Assembly: GCA_023392075.1 (NCBI GenBank)
Contig: JAEVZU010000076.1
Span: forward strand, 4,498 to 68,497
DNA from: Bacillota bacterium
Lineage (GTDB): Bacteria; Bacillota; Clostridia; Acetivibrionales; DSM-1351
Direction of reading: 5' to 3'
Length of the DNA: 64,000 nucleotides
The number at the start of each line of letters is the position of its first letter. Positions within the stretch are counted from its first letter, which is position 1. The translations under genes were made by a program, and so were the position numbers. A model generated the notes under the pieces. That model searched no databases and had not been told where the DNA came from. It saw only the letters and a list, made by a program, of their open reading frames with translations. Of this stretch, positions 29,001 through 35,880 are shown piece after piece.

Positions 29001-29861
29001 AATTCCATTCAGGTCGTTTTCAGGCGTGCCGCTCCCCCACTTTTCACCTATATAATTATTTACCTGCTCAATTTCAGCATCAGAAAGACCTCTGTCAAAA
29101 ATCATGAATTCGCATATATCAGCATCAACGCTGACTTCACCGTCGGCATAGTTTGAAGGAAAACCAAGAAATACCTTCTGACTGTTATACTTTGGAACCT
29201 CTCCCTCACTAAAATCCGCCTGCTTATCACCATTTATAAAAATACTGCCATTTCCACCGTCTTTGCGGGCCACAATGGTATAATTCGTATTGACTGAAAG
29301 CTTGGGTCTGTTTGCCGGATATGCCCATCCTCCAGGGTCGGCTTTCCAACCAAAGTTCAAATCGGCTCCTCCGCCTTCAATGTTAAAGTACCAGTTATGA
29401 TCACCGGAATTAGGCAGCTTTCTGGAACAGATCTGACTGTTTTGGCTCAAGGAATTTGGATTCATAACCGCTACAATAGTCATATCAGTGAGATCAAATC
29501 CGTTATCCCCTCCAATCTGAAAATACTTGCCCGGACTTAGCCTGATTGCAGGTTTTCCATTGTAACTGCTCTGTTCAATATAAACAGGCTGATTTGCGGA
29601 ATTGTTTTGCACTGCATCCAATCCGGCTCCGGATGCAGCTTTATTTACTAAACTCGAAATCTGTATGGCACCTTCTGTTGTATTGATTACATCGGTTGTG
29701 TTAATTGAATCTGCATCATACCATACTATTAAATTCCCAATGCTTTCCGGGCTGAAGGAAACAGTCTGAAGTGATTGGTCCGATGCGAATACAGGGGTAA
29801 TTGTACCGGATACAATAAACATTGCCAGAAATAGTGAAATTATTCTTTTTAAATCTTTCAT
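23067..29861 (-). CDS. Giant S-layer-anchored multi-domain GH127-GH43 arabinofuranosidase
   Basis: A 2264-residue secreted protein. Order: signal peptide (1-26); LamG-like concanavalin fold (~40-272); Ig-like domain (~280-360); GH127 catalytic domain (~365-1000; zinc/nucleophile residues Glu703, Cys705, Cys771, Cys772); ricin-type lectin (~1008-1147); FnIII (~1152-1242); GH43 (~1252-1548; Asp1262 in SGADPF, Asp1371 in AIDGT, Glu1433 in NEGPE); second concanavalin-like domain (~1564-1742); SprB-like segment (~1750-1825); Gly/Ser linker; a conserved pre-SLH module (~1860-2085); three SLH repeats (~2086-2264) for cell-wall attachment. GH127 acts on beta-L-arabinofuranosides and GH43 often on alpha-L-arabinofuranosides, so both anomers may be attacked at the cell surface. 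It follows the chemoreceptor gene by 65 nt. Confidence 0.92.
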   Translation of the reverse strand: MKDLKRIISLFLAMFIVSGTITPVFASDQSLQTVSFSPESIGNLIVWYDADSINTTDVINTTEGAIQISSLVNKAASGAGLDAVQNNSANQPVYIEQSSYNGKPAIRLSPGKYFQIGGDNGFDLTDMTIVAVMNPNSLSQNSQICSRKLPNSGDHNWYFNIEGGGADLNFGWKADPGGWAYPANRPKLSVNTNYTIVARKDGGNGSIFINGDKQADFSEGEVPKYNSQKVFLGFPSNYADGEVSVDADICEFMIFDRGLSDAEIEQVNNYIGEKWGSGTPENDLNGITVNGVALEGFSPTTYVYNHLLPEGTAAVPAVTATSGTAGAQINVVPATSLPGETTINVIYNGIVRTYRIMFSVFQKELLNLKQPAIEDVQITDGFWKPKLDLFRTTTINHIFDNFERTGSFTNFDKVANGERNTHSQSGSTDPWNDGLVYEAIRGASDYMRQQADPAMEARIDGYIDRIYAAAMTMDDGYLSTWSVLDTDNKRFDEVNALWYHDAYNFGCLCEAAVHYYKATGKTKLLYVATRFAEYMADNFGEGKINMVPSHQGPEEMLFKLYELYRDNPQLKDIDTAGQSIRALNVDENEYRKLVEFWLENRGNYKGRTTNTAYENYGVYAQDHALYYNQTEALGHSVRANLFYNGLAAVGRGTGNTSYLSAADVLWNNIVDKQQYITGGVGATNDGQEAYAGNYVLPNNGYCETCAQVAMGFFDQSMLLAFGNSKYADNLEKEIYNGVLGCVGSNGTSFFYQQRLTANNYDRWTWTDHTPCCPPMFSKFFSELPSYIYSYSDDAIYANQFISSNADIKFGSDDISIEQATTMPWAGATNFQFNLTGAKTFNFNIRIPNWSESTDIQVNGETVQDYAVVNGYAVINRTWRDGDRVDVNFAMTAKREYSNPYVTTNNGKVALTYGPLVYCLEGVDNKIAGISNPLDAIALPQSSQLNTQFEAGLLGGIQTITLTGLYYNADGAQQSLKVKAIPFYARANRGTSSTLVWIDENKAAPKFSPGKLYKIINKKSGKALSAGTGTANATVLTLNDYNETPDQVWRIAFQDNGNYKLINQNSRKIASCLNGATANGTLNTIYDDVDATDQYWQISDGSSGYYKIINQRSNTAMSCKNGGTANGTQIHLWTYLGGAEDQDWAIVDTGISNPADVTAKAEAAGTDSVKLTWEGSAGEITGHNIYMSLALNGTYYKIATVDKNTLSYTNTGLNSDRTYYYKVTSVNGQYESLPSEIVSAKTDVQSQAPAGNTFVNPAYSGADPFVTKGPDGYYYSVLAAGTEIWVYKSKSLTDRGIKRTVWTAPASGMYSKELWAPEIHHLNGKWYIYVAADDGNNVNHRMFCLESDSTDAQGTYTMKGKVTSPDDKWAIDGTVFRKSDGSLYFLWSGCENNADMPQRIYIAPMSDPWTISGNKVMISSPAYPWEQNGASLNEGPEVIERDGKIILTYSSSGSWTADYCLGMSVCSDGDVLNPASWVKSPDPVFSRSGNVYGPGHHSFVKSPDDTQDWIVYHSSVDPGGSWNRCISMKQFTWNADGTPNLGTPIQWGASMALPSGEPAKAAGITLLEDFAENKDRWQEFNIGENLLTIENGEYSIDAMQDSSFGDKALIRGYEYGNFTLESDIKIINGQIDGDLVFRTREAAVGIDSFKGYIAGLNVNGYLEVGRSDGSIFTSLAKYNMTVDKNKTYHMKVIADGSSIKVFVDDMQNPKISVQDSVYTIGQVGVRAVNSHVHYDNFMVAPLQNTSQNPITISTAKTDVTTYGGSNGSITVTAYGIAGVYEYSFDNGQTWQDTNVITGLKAGTYVVIARDKANPVNKSEAGSVIIGQPGAPSNGDNGSQGPSGSSGSSTTGTAAPVPAVTNADLSVHVGQDSVTVTISAKAKSDRGGIAAAAITGSQIAEAVKRAAEAAVKNGKDTGTRLEIKIAVPTDARAIETSLPKAAFDKVAENKSDALIITTAMASISFDKAAIKTISREAGEVVKITASRADVSALSEEARQAAGDRPVLNFSVAVGDKAISEFGGNVIVSLPYVPKAGEDTNAIVVYYINVQGKPEIVSNCVYNKATGMISFKTKQLSKYAVGYNKVEFKDVTAGALYSEAVSFIAARGITAGTGNANFGPEGKLSRGQFLTMVMKTYGIKADENPSANFADAGNKYYTGYLAAAKRLGLSDGVGNNMFAPDKEITRQEMLTLLCNILKQIGELPAGTSGKSLDQCSDRKDIAAWAKPAIAAFIETGVISLKGGKIVPKETAGRAEMAQVLYNLITKQ

Positions 29862-29926
29862 CTCTTTCCACCTTCCTTAGATTTTAATTTGATAGAAACT
29901 ATCAATTTTATCATTATGAAATATAA

Positions 29927-31705
29927 TTAGACTGTAAATTCTTTAACCAGAATTCCCAGTTCCTCTGCCATTGTATTCAAACTGTCACTTGTTGCAGTCA
30001 CTTCCTCCAACCCGGCAGTCATTTCTTCCATAGACGCTGCAATATTGTCGCTATCTTCAGCAGAGCTTTCTGCAATCCCGGCTATCATCCGACTGGAATC
30101 CTTTACATTGGCTAAAAGTCCCATTACCTTATTGATTTTACTATTCATGCTCCGTATCTCTTTATCAACAGTAATATTTGTCTCGCTGATTTTGTTGAAG
30201 GAAATTTCTGCATTTTGAGTTAATTTTATTCCTGATGATATTTCGAAGATTGATTTTTCCATGCTTTCTTTCATTGTTAAAGCTTTACTTTGTACACCAG
30301 TAATAATGGAGGTTATCTTATTCGCCGCATTTACCGACTGGTCAGCCAGTTTTTTTACTTCATTTGCTACAACTGCAAACCCCTTTCCCTGTTCACCTGC
30401 TCTTGCTGCTTCAATAGAAGCATTAAATGAAAGCAGATTTGATTGTCTGGATATGTCTGTTATAGCTCCTGCAATTTCGTTTATCTTTTGTGATTCCTGG
30501 TATAGTTGGGAAGAAATTTCTGCCGACTCCAAAATAGTACTATTTATGATATTTATCTGTTTAATGACTTCATTTATGGCGGTATTGCCTTCAAGTGTGG
30601 CCAATCCTGCACATTTCGAAGAGTTTTCTACCAGTGAGGAATTTTCGGCAACTTCATGTATATTCCTATCCATGTCCAGAATACTTTCTGCAATACCGGC
30701 AGATAATCGGAACTGGTTTCCTGTACCTTCGGCTACAGATTGGATGGAGGCAGAGGCTTCTTCACTTGCAGCAGTACTTTGTGTAACTCCTGCATTTAAG
30801 TTAATTGCACATGCTACGACTTTTTCGCTGCTTTCATTTACCTTCTTAATCATATTCTTTAAACTTACAACCATATTATTAAAGCTGTCACTCAGCAAAC
30901 GGAGCTCATTATTTGATTTGACAGTAATAATATCAGCGGTCAGATTACCTTGAGATATGCTCTTTACTGCCTGGGATATCTTTTTTATGGGTTTGGATAT
31001 ACTTTTTGATATTTTACAGGCTATGAGTGTACAAACAACAATAATGATCAATAAACTCAACATGGACATTAACCTTGTGCTGCGTATCAATTCATTGGTT
31101 TGAGCCTTTATAGCTTTACTGTAGCTTATTTCTTGAGCAATAAAATCCTTGGCACCTGTATCAACAATATCCTTTTGCTTCAAAAGTGCTTCGTAGCTTT
31201 TACTTCTGTCTCCGATTTTAAGCGTGTCGTCAGGACTTATTGTTTCATCAGCATGTTCTTTATAGGTTTTAAGTTTGTTTTCAAATGCCGACAAGGCTTT
31301 CACTTCAAGATTATCACTACTTATCCCCAGTATCCGGTGGTTCTTTTTTATTACCGTTATATTGCTGTCGATCTTTTGGATATAAGTACTGTATTCAGTA
31401 TGTGTCCTTTCATCTTTAATTTTGCCACTATCCTTGGTAAATTCGCGCAGAGTGTCCTTCAAATACTTTTGAAGTTCAAAACAAGTATCCAATGTATCAT
31501 TTGCAGCTATAATATTATCCAAAATCAGATTATAGTTTCCCAGCGGCTTTTCATAGGCAATTAACGGATAAGCCCCTACTAATGTCATGAGTAAGACAAC
31601 GCTCATAAAGCTGAGCAATAACTTTTTGTTAATACTGAAATACCTATCTTTTCTTCTCAAGAACATTGAATGTTTTAGTAGTTTTCCCATATTTGATACC
31701 TTCAT
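29927..31705 (-). CDS. Methyl-accepting chemotaxis protein
   Basis: A 592-residue chemoreceptor: short cytoplasmic N-terminus, helix 1 (~28-51), extracellular sensor (~52-210), helix 2 (~212-232), HAMP (~233-285), and a signalling coiled coil with the hairpin-tip region NLLSFNASIEAARAGEQGKG. It passes ligand signals to CheA. The sensor region is homologous to that of the histidine kinase at 35881 (shared ANDT, CF-LQK and AYP motifs), although the output domains are unrelated. I chose the ATG at 31705; a GTG at 31726 and an ATG at 31690 are alternatives. It lies behind a terminator after the importer unit and is closely followed by the surface glycosidase. Confidence 0.92.
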   Translation of the reverse strand: MKVSNMGKLLKHSMFLRRKDRYFSINKKLLLSFMSVVLLMTLVGAYPLIAYEKPLGNYNLILDNIIAANDTLDTCFELQKYLKDTLREFTKDSGKIKDERTHTEYSTYIQKIDSNITVIKKNHRILGISSDNLEVKALSAFENKLKTYKEHADETISPDDTLKIGDRSKSYEALLKQKDIVDTGAKDFIAQEISYSKAIKAQTNELIRSTRLMSMLSLLIIIVVCTLIACKISKSISKPIKKISQAVKSISQGNLTADIITVKSNNELRLLSDSFNNMVVSLKNMIKKVNESSEKVVACAINLNAGVTQSTAASEEASASIQSVAEGTGNQFRLSAGIAESILDMDRNIHEVAENSSLVENSSKCAGLATLEGNTAINEVIKQINIINSTILESAEISSQLYQESQKINEIAGAITDISRQSNLLSFNASIEAARAGEQGKGFAVVANEVKKLADQSVNAANKITSIITGVQSKALTMKESMEKSIFEISSGIKLTQNAEISFNKISETNITVDKEIRSMNSKINKVMGLLANVKDSSRMIAGIAESSAEDSDNIAASMEEMTAGLEEVTATSDSLNTMAEELGILVKEFTV

Positions 31706-31746
31706 TGTTAAAACTCTCCCACTCACACTTTAATAATTTAATAAAA

Positions 31747-31822
31747 AAGGCTGCTGCAAAAATTGACTCAGCTGTGAAGTAAGTTAGTAAACATTAGCTG
31801 AAATTTATTCTGCAGCAACCTT
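31747..31822 (-). terminator. Terminator with a long loop between the importer and chemoreceptor genes
   Basis: AAGGCTGCTGCA (31747-31758) pairs with TGCAGCAACCTT (31811-31822), one G-U, around a ~52-nt loop that has a short inner CAGCT/AGCTG stem. On the minus strand the outer stem ends in TTTTTTATTAAATT. It lies between the binding protein and chemoreceptor genes and could let some transcription through. Confidence 0.65.
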
Positions 31823-31847
31823 ATTATATCTGGCTATAACAATATAT

Positions 31848-32873
31848 TTATTTAGGGAGCTCAATTCTTGAGTAGAATGTGTCAACATTTTCCTTGGTTA
31901 CAAGCTCAAAAGGAATAACATTTGGCTGTATCTGCTCACCGCTTCCGGCTTTTACAGCCATATCAACAGCACCATTAGCCTGGCCTATGGCATCCTGGAA
32001 GGTAGTAGCATCAAGTTCACCGGCTTTTACTGAATCAAGAGCATCTTTTATGGCATCAACACCTGCGACAGTGATCTTGTCTTTCAAACCTGCATCCTGG
32101 ACAGCCTTTAGTGCGCCAAGGGCCATACCGTCATTCTGTGCCAGAACTGCATCAATCTGCTTTCCTGACTGCAGCCAGTTTTCCATTATGGACATAGCCT
32201 GTTCTCTCTGCCAGTTCCCTGTTTGATCAAATACAATTTTTATGTCAGGATATTTATCAAATACTTTTTTATATCCTGCAAATCTTCCAATTTCAGCGAA
32301 GTGACCAATGGGGCCTCTTAAAATTGCAATGTTACCTTTTCCGTTTAGTTTTTTTGCAATATATTCAGCTTCAATTTCACCGGCGCTTTCATTTTCCGAA
32401 CCTGACCAGAATTGCCCTACATTCTTGGATATATCTGAACTGAGGGTAATTACCGGTATACCTGCTTTTACCGCATTCTCAATTGCAGGAATCATAGCGT
32501 TTGCATCGGCAGGATTACATATTATTGCATCAACCTTCTGTGATACAAAATTATCCATTTGGCTCACCTGCTTATCAGGCTTGGCTTCTGCATCATTGAT
32601 AATATACTCTACATTTGGATATTTTTTAAACTGTAATTCCATAGCCTCTTTGAGCATGGTAATAAACTCATTGGACATATCCTGTACCGTAATACCTATG
32701 GTTATCTTCTTTCCTGGATCGGCAGCAGTACCTTCTGCAGAACTTGCTGCTGCAGCTGTATTTGCACCTGTTGTTTGAGCAGCAGTATCTGTTGCTTTTG
32801 AACCACACCCTGCAAATAAGGATGTTGCCATTAATAGTGCTACCAATGCACTGGTAACTCTTGCAAATTTCAT
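31848..32873 (-). CDS. Sugar-binding lipoprotein of a ribose-type (CUT2) ABC importer
   Basis: A 341-residue lipoprotein: signal peptide with lipobox FAGC (Cys ~22), Ala/Thr spacer, then a type I periplasmic-binding fold (from KITIGITVQDMSNEF at ~54). CUT2 binding proteins usually take monosaccharides. It is the third gene of the importer unit (ATPase, permease, binding protein), separated from the permease by a 265-nt structured spacer. By eye it is about 60-65% identical to the lipoprotein at 37478, including the segments NDAEAKPDKQV, NPADAN, ILRGP-GH and NWQREQAM, so both probably bind the same ligand. AGGAGG precedes the ATG. Confidence 0.93.
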   Translation of the reverse strand: MKFARVTSALVALLMATSLFAGCGSKATDTAAQTTGANTAAAASSAEGTAADPGKKITIGITVQDMSNEFITMLKEAMELQFKKYPNVEYIINDAEAKPDKQVSQMDNFVSQKVDAIICNPADANAMIPAIENAVKAGIPVITLSSDISKNVGQFWSGSENESAGEIEAEYIAKKLNGKGNIAILRGPIGHFAEIGRFAGYKKVFDKYPDIKIVFDQTGNWQREQAMSIMENWLQSGKQIDAVLAQNDGMALGALKAVQDAGLKDKITVAGVDAIKDALDSVKAGELDATTFQDAIGQANGAVDMAVKAGSGEQIQPNVIPFELVTKENVDTFYSRIELPK

Positions 32874-32930
32874 AATTAACCTCCTATAAATTCTTAAATT
32901 TATTTACTTCTGATTTTTTAAGGTCTGTTC

Positions 32931-33122
32931 AAATTCCCTTAAGGAATTCATCTATTTAAGGTGTGCTTTAGTTGCATGTATTCAAACCCGTATCCAATCC
33001 CTCAAATCATATAACTCTACCCTCCAGCATAAGAGAAAGGCGCCTTTCCTCCGCAGCAGGCTTGAGTGCTGTATATAACATATGTATAAAATCTGATTTT
33101 GAGGGTAGTTCTTAAGCACACC
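32931..33122 (-). ncRNA. Structured spacer between permease and binding-protein genes
   Basis: The 265-nt gap holds nested complementary segments. Outer stem GGTGTGCTT (32960-32968) pairs with AAGCACACC (33114-33122), perfect 9 bp. Inside it CTACCCTC (33017-33024) pairs with GAGGGTAG (33101-33108), and the 14-bp palindrome GAAAGGCGCCTTTC forms a central hairpin. A separate hairpin AATTCC/GGAATT (32932-32946) follows before the binding-protein ribosome site. This could be a processing or stabilising element that raises binding-protein yield, or a regulatory RNA; I recognise no known riboswitch. Confidence 0.45.
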
Positions 33123-33138
33123 AAATAGTCATATGGAA

Positions 33139-34134
33139 TCACTGTTTGTTTTTTCTGTCCAACAAAACAGCAACTATAATAATTAATCCTTTTATAATCT
33201 GCTGATAGTAAGGAGAAACGTTCATTATGTCCAGGCCATTACTTATAATACCTATTATCAGTGCACCGACTATTGTTCCCTGTATATTTCCAACACCGCC
33301 TGACAGACTTGTTCCACCTATAACGGCAGCTGCAATGGCATCCAATTCATAGCCTGCTCCCCAGATTGGAGATGCAGAGTTAACTCTTGCAGACAGGACC
33401 ATACCAACAAGGCCTGCAAACATTCCCGAAATCATATACACCAGGGTTTTGATTCTATTAGTATTGAGTCCTGATGCTTTTGCAGCAGTTTCATTCCCAC
33501 CGACTGCATAGACATGCCTTCCGAACTTTGTATATTTCAGTAAAAAGTAGGATATTAATGCCACCAACGCAAGAATATATATCGGAACAGGAATACCCAA
33601 AAGAAAACCTGAGCCTATATTCTGAAAAGATTTGGATAAGCTTGTTATCGGCCTGCCCGACGTGAAAACCAATGATGAGCCCCTGGCAATAGTCATCATT
33701 CCCATGGTTGCTATAAACGGCGCAAGTTTACCTTTAGTTATGAGAAAACCGTTAATCCATCCGCAGAACATGCCTACGCCCAGCCCTACCAGGATAGCAA
33801 CAAAAGTTGGTACACCTGCTTTACCTTCTACCACCAGACTTGCAGAAACAACTCCTGCTATGGCAAGAACCGATCCCACAGATAAATCTATACCTCCGGT
33901 TATGATAACAAACGTAATGCCTATAGCCAGAATACCGTTAAACGAAACCTGCCTGACAACATTAAGGATATTGTTTACTGTCAAAAATCTGTCAGTTAAC
34001 AATGACAGTATTACTACCATTACGATAAAAACCATAAATATCCCGTACTTCATTAATATGTGCTTGATTCTATCCCAATTTCCAAGTTTACTTTCATTTA
34101 CTTCAACTGTTTCGGTCAAAGCTGTACCGCCCAT
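33139..34134 (-). CDS. Ribose-type ABC importer permease (RbsC family)
   Basis: A 331-residue permease with eight to ten hydrophobic segments and the RbsC landmarks FVIITGGIDLSVGSV, YAVGGNETAAKASG and GYELDAIAAAVIGGTSLSGG. It forms the membrane channel for a monosaccharide, working with the double ATPase upstream and the binding protein downstream. Its ATG follows the ATPase stop directly (TAAATG) with AAGGAGG upstream, so the two are translationally coupled. Confidence 0.95.
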   Translation of the reverse strand: MGGTALTETVEVNESKLGNWDRIKHILMKYGIFMVFIVMVVILSLLTDRFLTVNNILNVVRQVSFNGILAIGITFVIITGGIDLSVGSVLAIAGVVSASLVVEGKAGVPTFVAILVGLGVGMFCGWINGFLITKGKLAPFIATMGMMTIARGSSLVFTSGRPITSLSKSFQNIGSGFLLGIPVPIYILALVALISYFLLKYTKFGRHVYAVGGNETAAKASGLNTNRIKTLVYMISGMFAGLVGMVLSARVNSASPIWGAGYELDAIAAAVIGGTSLSGGVGNIQGTIVGALIIGIISNGLDIMNVSPYYQQIIKGLIIIVAVLLDRKNKQ

Positions 34135-35637
34135 TTAAATTACCTCCTTTTTGCGCCCCGCTGCACACACCATGATCTTTTCCTGTGTTATTTCTTCTCT
34201 ATTAAACTCTCCTGTTAATCTGCCTTCACAAAGAACAATAACCCTGTCACTCATTCCAATAATTTCAGGCATTTCCGAAGATATAATGATAACGGCTTTT
34301 CCTTCCACAGCTAACCGGCTAACAATACTATGTATCTCTGCTTTTGCACCCACATCAACCCCTCGCGTAGGTTCATCGAGAATAAGTACATCCGGATTGC
34401 ACAGCAGCCATTTGCCAATTACCACCTTTTGCTGATTTCCTCCGCTCAGTGAATTAACAATCTGATTTCTGGATGGTGTTTTAATACGTAAGGAATTAAT
34501 TTGTTCGTCAGAACACTTCTTTTCCTTTCTCTTTTTAATGACACCAAAAGTACATAGACGGCTTAAATTTGCAAGTGAAATATTATCGTTTATAGAGGCA
34601 ATAAGATTGAGACCGGACCCCTTTCTATCCTCCGGAACAAGCGCAATGCCATTTTTTATAGCATGTCTTGGGTTCTTTATGTTTACTTTTTTTCCATTAA
34701 TCAATATATCGCCCGAATCAGATTTTCTGACTCCGAAGATAGTCTCAACAAGTTCTGTTCTTCCTGCCCCCATTAGTCCCGATATTCCTAAAATTTCACC
34801 CTTCTTTACACAGAAGCTGACATCTTCAAACAAGCCTTTTTTAGTCAGGTTCCTAACTTCAAGTGCAACATCACCACAGGTGGATTTGAGTTTTGGAAAT
34901 ATACTGGATAATTGTCGTCCTACCATCATTGACACAAGCTTTTCCTTATCCAGCTCCTCTGCTCTTTTTGAACCGACAAACTGCCCGTCTCTCAATACGG
35001 TTATTCTGTCTGCAATTTTAAATATCTCATCCATCTTGTGTGAAATATATATTATTGAAACGCCCTTCCTTTTTAACTCTCCTATCAGCTTAAACAGTTT
35101 CTCAACCTCACGGTCGGTTATGGCAGAAGTAGGTTCATCCATAATTAAAATATCCGAATTAAACGAAACAGCCTTTGCTATTTCTACCAATTGCGCTTCC
35201 GCAACACTGAGACTCTTCATCATATTTTGGGGATTAATATCCAAGCTCATGGTTTTAAATACTGAAGCTGCCATTCTGTTTATCTCGCGGCTGTTAAATA
35301 TGGGAGTACCCCTTATTGTAGGTTCTCTGCCCAGGAATATGTTTTCTGCTACAGTCATTTCCGGTATGGGCATAAGTTCCTGATGAATCATTGAGATGCC
35401 CATCTTTATTGCTTCATATGCGTTATGTATTTGAACTTTTTGGTTTTGAAGGTATATTCCACCTTCATCGGGTCTGTACAAGCCTGCCAATATTTTCATC
35501 AAAGTCGATTTACCCGCTCCATTTTCACCCATCAAAGCGTGTACTTCTCCTTTGTTAATGCTTAAGGTTACATTCTGAAGAGCTTTAACTCCCGAAAATG
35601 TTTTACCTACTCCTTCGAGTCTTAGGATTTCCTCCAC
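34135..35637 (-). CDS. Ribose-type ABC importer ATPase with two nucleotide-binding domains (RbsA family)
   Basis: A 500-residue ATPase with two ABC domains. Domain 1 (~5-235) has Walker A GENGAGKST, a degenerate signature LSVAEAQ, and Walker B ILIMDEPT. Domain 2 (~255-500) has a non-canonical Walker A region (GLMGAGRTE), signature LSGGNQQK and LILDEPTRG, the usual asymmetry of RbsA/MglA proteins. I chose the GTG at 35637, with a GGGGGAG ribosome site and a normal family length; an upstream ATG at 35679 would add 14 unusual residues. The palindromic operator at 35689 lies about 50 nt upstream. Confidence 0.95.
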   Translation of the reverse strand: MEEILRLEGVGKTFSGVKALQNVTLSINKGEVHALMGENGAGKSTLMKILAGLYRPDEGGIYLQNQKVQIHNAYEAIKMGISMIHQELMPIPEMTVAENIFLGREPTIRGTPIFNSREINRMAASVFKTMSLDINPQNMMKSLSVAEAQLVEIAKAVSFNSDILIMDEPTSAITDREVEKLFKLIGELKRKGVSIIYISHKMDEIFKIADRITVLRDGQFVGSKRAEELDKEKLVSMMVGRQLSSIFPKLKSTCGDVALEVRNLTKKGLFEDVSFCVKKGEILGISGLMGAGRTELVETIFGVRKSDSGDILINGKKVNIKNPRHAIKNGIALVPEDRKGSGLNLIASINDNISLANLSRLCTFGVIKKRKEKKCSDEQINSLRIKTPSRNQIVNSLSGGNQQKVVIGKWLLCNPDVLILDEPTRGVDVGAKAEIHSIVSRLAVEGKAVIIISSEMPEIIGMSDRVIVLCEGRLTGEFNREEITQEKIMVCAAGRKKEVI

Positions 35638-35688
35638 TTTACTCCCCCTTCCACAATCTCTTAATACTATATAGTGCATGCAACACGA

Positions 35689-35704
35689 ACATTAACGTTC
35701 ATGT
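35689..35704. promoter_or_regulatory. 16-bp near-palindrome, candidate operator of the CUT2 importer unit
   Basis: ACATTAACGTTCATGT differs by one base from the perfect palindrome at 22932. It lies ~52 bp upstream of the ATPase start, with TATAGT-like -10 sequences between them on the minus strand, a typical repressor position. Confidence 0.55.
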
Positions 35705-35880
35705 AAATAGCCAAAAAATAAACCCTTTATATCAAGCTTTAAACTTTCTCAACTTTGTATACGTTGTTGGTTACCTTTGAAATCCTTATCTCCGAGACTG
35801 TTTACCGGATATCTGTAATTATAATAGCATCACGCCTGTTAAACAAAAATGTAAAATCTTCATATTTTATATTAAAATCC

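Noticed and set aside
30261..30953. 230-codon plus-strand open frame opposite the chemoreceptor
   Set aside because: It mirrors the repetitive coiled-coil coding sequence of the receptor; no independent coding evidence.
34538..35383. 281-codon plus-strand open frame opposite the RbsA-type ATPase gene
   Set aside because: It lies fully antisense to a motif-complete ATPase, has no plausible ribosome site or family features, and reflects low-stop composition of the other strand.
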